The notes below the pieces were generated by a model, which saw only the letters and a list, made by a program, of their open reading frames with translations, had not been told where the DNA came from and searched no databases. From JASHVB01 sp963780805 (GTDB lineage: Bacteria; Pseudomonadota; Alphaproteobacteria; Acetobacterales; Acetobacteraceae): a DNA stretch of 64,000 nucleotides. A program made the translations under genes and the position numbers. Where the stretch lies: positions 62,001 to 126,000 of the forward strand of contig CAWADP010000021.1 of assembly GCA_963780805.1 (NCBI GenBank), given 5' to 3'. This document shows positions 56,874-64,000 of the stretch, piece by piece. The stretch's first letter is position 1. Every line of letters begins with the position of its first letter.

Positions 56874-58419
56874 ATGCCGCAGCCGATTCGTCCGGTGATG
56901 CTGGTAATCCTCGACGGCTTCGGCTGGCGCGACGCAACCGAGGACAACGCCGTCCGCCTCGCCAAGACCCCCACTTTCACCAGGCTGTGGCAGTCCTGTC
57001 CACACGCCTTCCTGCACACCTCCGGCCGCGATGTCGGCTTGCCCGACGGGCAGATGGGCAACTCGGAGGTCGGCCACATGAACATCGGCGCCGGCCGGGT
57101 GGTACACCAGGAGCTGGTGCGCATCGGCAACGCCATCGCCGACGGCAGCCTCGCCAAGGCCGCACCGCTGACCGGGTTCATCGGCAAGCTCCGCCAATCG
57201 AAAGGCACCTGCCACCTGCTCGGGCTGATCTCGCCTGGAGGGGTGCATTCGCACCAGGACCACGCCGCCGCGCTGGCCACGATCCTGCACGACAACGGCG
57301 TGCCGACCGTGCTCCACGCCTTCACCGACGGCCGCGATACCCCGCCGCAATCCGCCATCGACGACCTGCACCGTCTGCGCGCCGCACTGCCGAAGGACGT
57401 GCCGATTGCCACCGTCTGCGGCCGCTATTTCGCCATGGACCGCGACAAGCGCTGGGACCGCGTGGCCAAGGCCTACACCGCGCTGGCGGACGCCGACGCC
57501 CCTCGTTTCGACGACCCGGTGAAGGCCGTCCAGGCCGGCTACGACGGCGGAGAAATTCGACGAGTTCATCCCCCCGGCGGTGATCGGCGGCTACAAGGGG
57601 ATGCAGGACGGCGACGGCATCCTGTGCTTCAACTTCCGCGCCGACCGGGTCCGGGAAATCCTCGCCGCCCTGCTCGATCCGCAGTTCGACGGCTTCCCCC
57701 GCAAGCGGACCATCCGGTTCGCCGCTGCGCTCGGCATGGCGTTCTATTCCGACGCGCTGGCGCCGTTCCTCGAGGTGTTGTTCCCGCCCGACAAGCTGGA
57801 ACATATCCTGGGCGGCGTGGTGGCGGATGCCGGCAAGGCGCAGCTCCGCATGGCGGAGACCGAGAAATACCCGCACGTCACCTATTTCCTGAACGGCGGC
57901 CAGGAGACTCCCTTCCCGCGCGAGGACCGCATCATGGTGCAGTCCCCCAAGGTCGCCACCTACGACCTGCAGCCGGAGATGTCCGCCGCCGAACTGACCG
58001 ACAAGGCGGTGGCGGCGATCGACACGGGAAAATACGACCTGATGGTGCTGAACTTCGCCAACCCCGACATGGTCGGCCACACCGGCAGCCTGCCCGCCGC
58101 GATCAAGGCGGTGGAGACGGTGGATGCCGGCCTCGGCCGCCTGGTCGAGGCGGTGCACAAGCAGGGAGGCGCGTTGATGGTCACCGCCGACCACGGCAAC
58201 TGCGAGCTGATGAAGGACCCCGAGACCGGCGGCCCGCACACCGCCCATACGACCAACCCGGTGCCGGTGGTGCTGGTGGACGGCCATGCGCGCGCCATCC
58301 AGGACGGCATCCTGGCCGACGTCGCTCCCACGCTGCTCGACCTGATGGGCCTGCCCCAGCCGCGCGAGATGACCGGCCACACCCTGATCCGCCACGATGC
58401 GGCGCGCGCCGCGGAGTAG
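56874..58419 (+). CDS. gpmI: 2,3-bisphosphoglycerate-independent phosphoglycerate mutase (one frameshift)
   Basis: Glycolytic enzyme of 514 residues after correction. Motifs: VMLVILDGFGWRDATEDNAV with the metal Asp, GNSEVGHMNIGAGRVV with the phosphoserine Ser, HAFTDGRDTPP, and after the shift NFANPDMVGHTG and VTADHGNCELM. A G inserted near 57551 moves the frame; removing it gives YDGEKFDEFIPP. As a core enzyme it is unlikely to be dead, which supports the consensus-error view. AAGGAGG lies just before the start. Confidence 0.92.
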
Positions 58420-58485
58420 GCGAGGAGAGTTGCGGGGGTGGTAAAGTGAAAGGAGGGGGAGCCGTAGGAGGCGGGGAAACAACAG

Positions 58486-58621
58486 GACACCCGCTCCCCT
58501 CGAGGGCTTGGGCCGCGAAGCGGACCAAGGATGGGGGGAGGGGTCCACGCGGCGCGGACCTCTTCGACCCCTCCCGCCATCCTTGGTCCGCTTCACGGCC
58601 CAAGCCCTCGAGGGGAGGGGG
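58486..58621. repeat. GC-rich long palindrome, copy 3
   Basis: CCGCTCCCCTCGAGGGCTTG...GGACCAAGGATGG on the left and CCATCCTTGGTCC...CAAGCCCTCGAGGGGAGGGG on the right: nearly perfect arms of about 50 bases, between gpmI and the envC-like gene. Confidence 0.9.
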
Positions 58622-60092
58622 TGTTCCTTTTTCTGCTTTCTCCTTCCCCGGCCTGCGTCTCTCCTTCCCCGGCCTGCGTCCCTCCGTCCTGCTCCTCGCT
58701 CTCCTCGCTCTCGCCGCCGCGGCCCCCCACAAGGAACACGCCACCCGCGCCCAACGGGAAGCGGCCGAGCAAGCCCACGCCGCGGAGATCGCCGCCCAGC
58801 AGCAGGCCGCCGCCCGTGCCGCCGCCGCCGCCGAGGCGCAGCGTCTCGCCGACCAACGTGCCGCCGCCGCCGCCGAAGCGCAGCGTCTCGCCGACCAACG
58901 TGCCGCCGCCGCCGCCGAAGCGCAGCGTCTCGCCGACCAACACGTCGCCGCCGCCGCGACCGCCGCCGAAGCGCAGCGTCTCGCCGACCAACGCGCCGCC
59001 GCCGCCGCCGCCGCCGCCGCCGAAGCGCAGCGTCTCTCCGACCAACGTATCGCCGCCGCAGCCCGTCTGCAGCAGGCGGAAGCCGCGACCGAGGCCGCCG
59101 CCAACCGCATGGCCGACCTTCAGCGCCGCCGCCGTGAGGCCGCTGCCCAACTCGCCGTCCGCGCGCATGGGATGCAGCCACTGCTGCCGGTCATCGAGCG
59201 TCTCTCCCTCTACCCCGCCGAGACGCTGCTCGCCGTGCCCGCCGCGCCCGAGGATACGCTGCGCGGCCTGATCGTTCTGCAAGGGCTGGCGCGGCAGTTG
59301 CAGCAGGACTCCGCCGCGCTGCGCCAGTCCCAGGCGTCGCTGGACGCCGCGACCGCGGCGGTGGCCGCCGAGACGCCGAAGCTGGCCGCTGCCGAGGCGG
59401 TGCAAGAGCAGGAAGGTGAGGTGCTCGACCAGCAGATCGCGGCTGCCCAGGCGGATCAGACCGCGGCGCAAACGGATGCCGACGCCGCGGCCGCCCGCGC
59501 TGCCGAAGCAGCCACGCAAGCAGACACCCTGCGCGCAATGCTTGTGACGCTCGACGCCCAGCGCCGCGCCGACGCCGAGCATGAACGCGAAGCAGCCGTG
59601 CACGCCGGCCGTGAGAAGCGCACTGCCGACGCCGAGGCCGACCGGGATCGTGAGGCCGCGCTGACGCCCTTCTCCGGCGGGACCCTGGCTGCGGCCGCGC
59701 AGCCGGACGGACAGCTTACGGCACCCGTGGCGGGCACGGTGTTCCGCTCCTGGGGCGATCCCACCGACGCCGGTCCGGCCACAGGCATCTCCTACCATGC
59801 GGCGCCATCGGCCCGCGTGGTGTCGCCTTGCAACGGGCGGGTCTCCTTCGCGGAGTCATTCCGCAGCTATGGCCTGCTGCTGATCGTCGATTGCGGCGGC
59901 GGCTACCACGCGGTGCTGGCCGGCTTCGAGCGCCTGGACGTGAAGGCTGGCCAGGATCTGCGTGCCGGCGAGCCGGTGGGCGTGATGCCGGGCTGGAATC
60001 CGGGTGCCGGTAGCCGCCCCTCGCTCTACGTCGAGCTGCGCCATGGCGAGCAGCCGGTTAATCCGGCACCGTGGCTGAAGGCCAGCAGCTAG
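58621..60092 (+). CDS. envC: EnvC-like murein hydrolase activator, degenerate M23 domain
   Basis: Frame ending at 60092 with a hydrophobic start (LLLALLALAAAAP), an alanine-rich coiled coil with five 13-residue repeats, a second coiled coil, then a LytM/M23-like domain (YHAAPSARVVSPCNGRVSFA, SFRSYGLLLIVDCGGGYHAV, SLYVELRHGEQPVNP). The HxxxD and HxH zinc ligands of active M23 enzymes are replaced (YHAAPSA; SLYVE), so it probably activates amidases, as EnvC does. The exact start is unclear: no good ATG exists, and a 21-bp tandem duplication sits at 58640-58681. GTG at 58621 would need a frameshift. Confidence 0.8.
58826..59045 (+). repeat. 39-bp coding tandem repeat, five units
   Basis: Unit GCCGCCGCCGCCGAAGCGCA followed by GCGTCTCGCCGACCAACGT, encoding AAAAEAQRLADQR. 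Unit length varies by whole codons (extra Ala). It forms part of the EnvC-like coiled coil. Confidence 0.92.
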
Positions 60093-60133
60093 GCACTGTG
60101 GACAAACCCAATACCCCGGAACTCAAGAAGATT

Positions 60134-60330
60134 GTTGAAACACAGATTTCACAAATTTCACGGATTAAGGCACAGAAGTCTCTCTCGTGTAGAGGCGGTA
60201 CGGCACAACTGCGGCAACGCCAAGTAACTTTTGGGCCGTTAATGCAGCCGGAACATATTATGAGGATCATAGGAGATGCTAACTTATGAATGCCTAAATC
60301 TGTGGAATCTGTGAAATCTGTGTTTCAAAA
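60134..60330. repeat. CACAGATTTCACAG inverted-repeat element, copy 2
   Basis: Left arm TTGAAACACAGATTTCACAA then ATTTCACGGATTAAGGCACAG; right arm ends CTGTGAAATCTGTGTTTCAA. The interior of about 110 bases differs from copy 1 except near the right arm (CTTATGAATGCCT versus CTTATCCGTGCCT). Confidence 0.88.
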
Positions 60331-60477
60331 CCTTCTACTGCACGCCCCTCTTCAGGTCGTGAAAACAGGGACAAGTATCGCGCTGATGATTCCGCCGTCG
60401 CGGGTTTGTCCACAGAGCCTAGTGCAGCTGGTACAGCGTTTCCATGGAACGACTCCTATCGGGGGCCATCCGACGGC

Positions 60478-60597
60478 CCCCTTCCCTTGTGGGAGGGGGG
60501 CGGGGGAGGGAGGCATACCACCGCGGTCATTGCGTACATGCACCCCTCCCCCAAACCCCTCCCGCAAGGGGCCCACAACGGGAGGGGAGTTCTGTTT
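60478..60597. repeat. GC-rich long palindrome, copy 4
   Basis: CCCCTTCCCTTGTGGGAGGG and complementary CCCACAACGGGAGGGGAG, with an inner GGGGGAGGGAGGCAT / ATGCACCCCTCCCCC pair. It lies just past the dmeF stop. Confidence 0.8.
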
Positions 60598-60617
60598 TGT
60601 ACGAGCGCAAAGAAGCC

Positions 60618-61742
60618 TCACCCCCTGCGTTGCACCTCGATCGTGACATGCGACAGCGCCGGTACCTCCGCCAGCCGCGCTCGATAGAAAGCAGCGTCGC
60701 GCGGCGTATCGGTTGCCACCGCCAGGATCACGCCCAGATGTCCCGGCCCCAGCCGCCAGACATGCAGGTCGGTCAACCGGTCGCCGGCGGCTTCCACCGC
60801 GCGGCGGATGCTCAGCATCGTCTGCCGGTCCGGCGCCATGTCGAGCAACACCGCACCGGTATCGCGGATCAGCGACCATGACCAGCTTACGATCACCGCC
60901 GCCCCGATCATGCCCGCCAGCGGGTCCATCCACAGCCAGCCGAACAGCCAGGCGAGGCTCAGCCCGACGATGACCAACAAAGAGACGGTGGCATCCGCCA
61001 GCACATGCACGATCGCCGCGCGCATGTTGTTGTCACGATGCGCCGCCCCGAGCGCGTGCTCGTGGTCATGCTCGTGGTCATCGTGGCGGTCACGGTCATC
61101 GTGGTGGTCATGATCGTGGCGAAGGTCACGATGGTTGTCGTCACGGCTGGCATCGTGCCGATGGTCATGACCATGGCCATCGTCATGGCCATCGTCATCG
61201 TCATGATCATGATCATGATGGGCATGCGCATGCCCGTGGCCATGTCCATGCCCGTGGCCATGTGCATGCTCGTGCCCCGCGCTGAGCAACCACGCGCTCG
61301 CCAGGTTCACCGCCAGACCCAGGCAGGCGATCGGGATCGCCTCGCGGAAACGGATTGGCACCGGAGCGATGAGGCGCGACACCGCTTCGTACCCGATCAA
61401 GACCGCAATCATCAGCAGCACGATTGCGCTGCTGAAACCGGCCAGGTCGCCCAGCTTGCCGGTGCCAAAGGTGAAGCGCGGGTCGTCGCTGTGCCGCCGC
61501 GCGTAGCTGTAAGCCAGCGCCGCGAGCAACAGCGCGCCGGCATGGGTGGACATGTGCAGCCCATCCGCCACCAACGCGATCGAGTGGAACAGGATGCCGC
61601 CGACGATTTCGGCGACCATCATGGCGCCGCACAGCACGATCACCGCCCAGCTTCGCCGCTCGTTGGTTTCGTGGCCCGTGCCGAGGAAGACATGGCTGTG
61701 CACTGCTTCCATGGCCGCGCCTGCGGTTGCTTCCATGGCCAC
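60618..61742 (-). CDS. dmeF: cation diffusion facilitator, nickel/cobalt efflux DmeF-like
   Basis: CDF antiporter of 374 residues: six membrane helices (SIALVADGLHMSTHAGALLL with the HD metal site; HVLADATVSLLVIVGL with the second HD-like site), and a very long His/Asp-rich loop between helices 4 and 5 (about 75 residues, more than half His or Asp). The C-terminal cytoplasmic domain is present. The His-rich loop and the adjacent RcnR/CsoR-type gene point to Ni/Co export as in DmeRF. It is four bases downstream of dmeR. Confidence 0.9.
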   Translation of the reverse strand: MAMEATAGAAMEAVHSHVFLGTGHETNERRSWAVIVLCGAMMVAEIVGGILFHSIALVADGLHMSTHAGALLLAALAYSYARRHSDDPRFTFGTGKLGDLAGFSSAIVLLMIAVLIGYEAVSRLIAPVPIRFREAIPIACLGLAVNLASAWLLSAGHEHAHGHGHGHGHGHAHAHHDHDHDDDDGHDDGHGHDHRHDASRDDNHRDLRHDHDHHDDRDRHDDHEHDHEHALGAAHRDNNMRAAIVHVLADATVSLLVIVGLSLAWLFGWLWMDPLAGMIGAAVIVSWSWSLIRDTGAVLLDMAPDRQTMLSIRRAVEAAGDRLTDLHVWRLGPGHLGVILAVATDTPRDAAFYRARLAEVPALSHVTIEVQRRG

Positions 61743-61746
61743 CTCG

Positions 61747-62025
61747 CTATTTCAGGTAGCTGCGCACGACGTCGAGCAATTGCTCGGCGGCGGCACGGTT
61801 CAATGCCTGCGGGTGCTGCGCTTCATCCACCAGGTGGGTGCGCACGTGCTCTTCCACGACCTCGGCCATCAGCCCGGCCATCGCGCCGCGCGCCCCGGCG
61901 AGCAGGTGCATGACTTGCTCGCAGCCGGCCTCGGTTTCGAGCGCGCGCTCGATCGCCTCGACCTGCCCGCGGATGCGGCGAACGCGGGCGAGCAGTTTGC
62001 GCTTGTGGTGAATGGTGTGGGTCAC
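61747..62025 (-). CDS. dmeR: CsoR/RcnR-family metal-responsive repressor
   Basis: An all-helical repressor of 92 residues. It starts (GTG) MTHTIHHKRKLLARVRRIRGQ with an N-terminal His cluster, as in RcnR/DmeR nickel-cobalt sensors, and has the conserved Cys in GCEQVMHLLAGARGA followed by EHVRTHLVD. Metal binding should release DNA and allow expression of dmeRF. A G6-tract dyad lies directly upstream. Confidence 0.9.
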   Translation of the reverse strand: MTHTIHHKRKLLARVRRIRGQVEAIERALETEAGCEQVMHLLAGARGAMAGLMAEVVEEHVRTHLVDEAQHPQALNRAAAEQLLDVVRSYLK

Positions 62026-62034
62026 GCCAGAAAA

Positions 62035-62056
62035 ATAGGGTAGGGGGGTATCCTAC
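62035..62056 (-). promoter_or_regulatory. RcnR/DmeR-type operator
   Basis: ATAGGGTAGGGGGGTATCCTA: a run of six G flanked by TA-type inverted half sites, the form recognised by RcnR-family repressors. It is 10 to 31 bases before the dmeR start and overlaps the 3' end of the DUF4392 gene. Confidence 0.6.
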
Positions 62057-62997
62057 GCAAACCCATGCTGCTCCAGCACGGCCCGCACCGCCGCCAGCTT
62101 GCGCCCATGCGTCGCCATGTCGAGGCCATCGATCGTCGCCGTTTGCCTCAGCGTGACGCCGTCCACCGCGGGTCCGCGGGCCACGAGTGCCTCGACGATC
62201 GTCCGGTCGGTCGCGGCATCCAGGCAGTCCAGCGCTGCCCGCCGCCAGTCCTCCCGCATCACCCCGAGCGCCGCGATCAGCGCATAGGCGCCCCAATGCG
62301 AGACACCTGCCATCACCAGATGATCCGCCGGCGTAACACAGGCAATCGCCGCGCCGAAGGGGACGTGCGCCGCGACCAGTCCGGGCGGCAGCGATCCCAT
62401 GCCCAGCTCATTGCCACCGTCGGCAATGCCGATCGTCCGCCACGGTCCGGCCGAGAACACGGCGTCGAGGGGTGCGGTAAAGCTGCTGAGATCCTGGCCG
62501 CGCATATTGCGCGGACGGCCCTCGGCCGTGGTGCCGCAACGCTCGATCGCGATGGCCCAGGTGACGCCATGCCGGCGCCAGGTGGCGGTGACGTCGGCAG
62601 CAGGATCGGCAGTGAAACTGGCAGTGCAATCGGCGCGGTGGCCGCCGATCGCCGCAACGTCGAGCGGCACTGCGTCCAGCCCGGCGGCGTCCAGCGCCAC
62701 CCGGCAGGCCGAGGCGCAGGGCGCATCGGTCAACAGCCGGCACGCCGCTCCGACTTGCGACAGAAAGCGCGCGAGCAGCGCCGCACCGGCGGGCCCGTCG
62801 GTTTCCGCCGCAGGGGGACGGCCGAGCGGCACGTAGAACCCGGTCAACAGTCCGACCCGCAATGCCGGCGAAGCAGCCAGGGCGGAGGCGGCGCCCCACA
62901 GCCCGCCTCGGCTGGCGGCGAACAGCGGGGCGGTGTGGCGGCCGACGTCCTGGTTGATCAGGGCCTCGATCCCATCGATCCGCGCCCGGGCCTGCAT
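62053..62997 (-). CDS. DUF4392 family protein, D-glutamate cyclase-like
   Basis: Protein of 314 residues matching DUF4392: GLLTGFYVPLGRPPAAETDG, AIERCGTTAEGRPRNMRGQDL in part, IADGGNELGMGSL and GVSHWGAYALIAAL. The C-terminal domain of mitochondrial D-glutamate cyclase belongs to this family. It is nine bases downstream of the DUF1445 gene, so the two form one unit that covers the two domains of that enzyme. Confidence 0.85.
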   Translation of the reverse strand: MQARARIDGIEALINQDVGRHTAPLFAASRGGLWGAASALAASPALRVGLLTGFYVPLGRPPAAETDGPAGAALLARFLSQVGAACRLLTDAPCASACRVALDAAGLDAVPLDVAAIGGHRADCTASFTADPAADVTATWRRHGVTWAIAIERCGTTAEGRPRNMRGQDLSSFTAPLDAVFSAGPWRTIGIADGGNELGMGSLPPGLVAAHVPFGAAIACVTPADHLVMAGVSHWGAYALIAALGVMREDWRRAALDCLDAATDRTIVEALVARGPAVDGVTLRQTATIDGLDMATHGRKLAAVRAVLEQHGFA

Positions 62998-63006
62998 CCG
63001 TGCGGG

Positions 63007-63807
63007 TCAGAACGCCGCGAGCGACGTGTTCCGCAGGTCGGTGATCAGCATCGCGCCAGGCGCGTGGGTGATGCAGAACTCCGGCTTCGCCTGCGCGATC
63101 ACCGCCTGGGGCGTCACGCCGCAGGCCCAGAACACCGGCAGCTCGTCGTCATGCATCGGCACCGCGTCGCCGTAGTCCGGCTTGCCGAGATCGGCGATGC
63201 CGATCGCCTGCGGCAGCCCGATATGCACCGGCGCGCCGTGCACCGAGGGGAAACGCGACGTGACCTGCACTGCGCGGATCGCATCCGCCGGCTTCATCGG
63301 CCGCATCGAGACCACCATCGGGCCATGGAACACGCCCGCCGGCGTGCACGCGATGTTGGTGCGGTACATCGGCACGTTGCTGTTGCAGGTGATGTGGCGG
63401 ACCTCGATGCCGGCTTCGGTCAGCGCCTCCTCGAAGGAGAACGAGCAGCCGATGGCGAAACTCACAAGGTCGTCGCGCCAGACCTCCAACAGGTCGGTGG
63501 GTTCGGCAACCAACTCGCCGCGGTGCCAGACGCGATAGCGCGGCAGGTCAGTGCGGATGTCGAGATTCGCGCCGAGCGTGGGAAAGCCGGTGGCGCCTGG
63601 CTCCGATACCGCGAGCACGGGGCAGGGCCGCGGATTGGCGCGGGCGAAGCGCAGGAAGTCGAACGCATGGGCCTTCGGCAGGATCGCCAGGTTGGCCTGC
63701 ACGTTGCCGGGCGCGAGTCCAGACGTCGGCCCGGTAAGGCCGCCACCGCGGATGCGCAGCCGCTCGCGTTCACCCGCGTTGCCGTGCCTGTCGAACGAAC
63801 CGTCCAT
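63007..63807 (-). CDS. DUF1445 putative hydro-lyase, D-glutamate cyclase-like
   Basis: Protein of 266 residues. Family marks: GLAPGNVQANLAILPKAHAF, DLVSFAIGCSFSFEEALTEAG in part, NIACTPAGVFHGPMVVSMRP, and the FWACGVTPQAVI end with THAPGAMLITD. DUF1445 proteins are linked to 5-oxoproline/glutamate metabolism. GGAGG lies five bases before the ATG at 63807. Translation of the downstream DUF4392 partner is probably coupled. Confidence 0.87.
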   Translation of the reverse strand: MDGSFDRHGNAGERERLRIRGGGLTGPTSGLAPGNVQANLAILPKAHAFDFLRFARANPRPCPVLAVSEPGATGFPTLGANLDIRTDLPRYRVWHRGELVAEPTDLLEVWRDDLVSFAIGCSFSFEEALTEAGIEVRHITCNSNVPMYRTNIACTPAGVFHGPMVVSMRPMKPADAIRAVQVTSRFPSVHGAPVHIGLPQAIGIADLGKPDYGDAVPMHDDELPVFWACGVTPQAVIAQAKPEFCITHAPGAMLITDLRNTSLAAF

Positions 63808-63849
63808 AGCAGCCTCCGGTATCGTCAGCTTCCGCCGTTTCGTTACTCC

Positions 63850-63890
63850 CGGTCTTTCGTCATCGCCGCATATGCGGGGATGACGAAAGC
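63850..63890. repeat. small palindrome TCGTCATC...GATGACGA
   Basis: TCGTCATCGCCGCATATGCG and GGGATGACGA form a hairpin in the last gap. The final 190 bases of the window (63808-64000) hold no gene that can be supported. Confidence 0.6.
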
Positions 63891-64000
63891 GGTGGGGCAA
63901 AGGTGTCATCCCGGCGGATGCGAGGCAACTATCGCTGCCCGCCGCTTCGCCGCCAGTGCGCTGAGTCTGACGATCGATGCCCGACCTGGCTGATGCCCGA

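Noticed and set aside
58430..58620. Continuous frame joining gpmI to the EnvC-like gene as one 1000-residue protein
   Set aside because: The first part is gpmI before its frameshift and the middle is out-of-frame gpmI and palindrome; the true gpmI frame stops at 58419.
61050..61290. Dense CAT/GTC repeats that look like an array on the plus strand
   Set aside because: They are the codons of the His/Asp-rich loop of the cation exporter, with no regular spacer and repeat structure, so not CRISPR.

Overview
The window is 64 kb of GC-rich chromosome from what looks like an alphaproteobacterium, most likely Acetobacteraceae (inferred from gene content and protein style; no rRNA or other marker is present). 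Coding is dense except for a lower-GC insert at about 22.2-22.9 kb and an accessory island at about 49.4-56.4 kb. Short intergenic gaps are full of repeat hairpins: seven copies of a REP-like element, four to five GC-rich palindromes, two copies of an inverted 'CACAGATTTCACAGATT' element, and several loci of 12-22 bp tandem repeats.

Layout. 0-2.6 kb: end of an MFS exporter coupled to a type B carboxylesterase. 2.8-6.3 kb: class V aminotransferase, then a DNA alkylation repair pair (Ada/AlkA fusion and Ogt). 6.5-9.3 kb: two acyl-CoA dehydrogenases split by a YhcG-type nuclease relic. 9.7-10.7 kb: LLM flavin oxidoreductase. 11-15.3 kb: a small secreted protein and three tandem OmpA-domain outer membrane proteins. 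15.5-17 kb: selenocysteine locus (tRNA-Sec and selA). 17.3-22.2 kb: Rieske oxygenase and a trifunctional LplT-Aas phospholipid recycling protein. 22.2-22.9 kb: a compact element with 39-bp terminal inverted repeats, carrying a PD-(D/E)XK-like gene and a divergent 44-codon ORF. 23-26.5 kb: acyl-CoA-dehydrogenase-like flavoprotein, DUF2237, TfoX-N and PrpB-like lyase. 26.8-30 kb: a large repeat protein with a papain-like domain and cadherin-like repeats. 30.3-33.7 kb: CoxG, a MoxR/CoxD ATPase and HpaB. 34.2-37 kb: OprB porin and sugar transporter. 37.9-38.3 kb: decayed BrnT/BrnA toxin-antitoxin. 38.4-43.3 kb: RlmJ, GpsA, MntH (with a Fur-like box) and CysS. 43.3-49.4 kb: GxxExxY protein with an internal stop, hydrolase-LLM fusion, TrmJ, CtpA and a double carboxymuconolactone-decarboxylase-like protein. 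49.4-56.4 kb: island of small membrane, secreted and lipoprotein genes, a truncated serine recombinase, and an ISAzo13-type insertion that splits a periplasmic protease gene. 56.9-60.1 kb: GpmI and an EnvC-like protein. 60.6-62.1 kb: DmeR-DmeF nickel/cobalt efflux. 62-63.8 kb: DUF4392 and DUF1445 glutamate-cyclase-like pair.

A global caution: fourteen conserved genes are interrupted by single-base frameshifts. About twenty are +1 insertions (six in selA alone) and one is a deletion. Reading frames rejoin exactly when one base is removed, and core genes such as gpmI are among those hit, so most are probably consensus errors of the assembly rather than pseudogenes. I annotate them as whole genes and give the shift sites.
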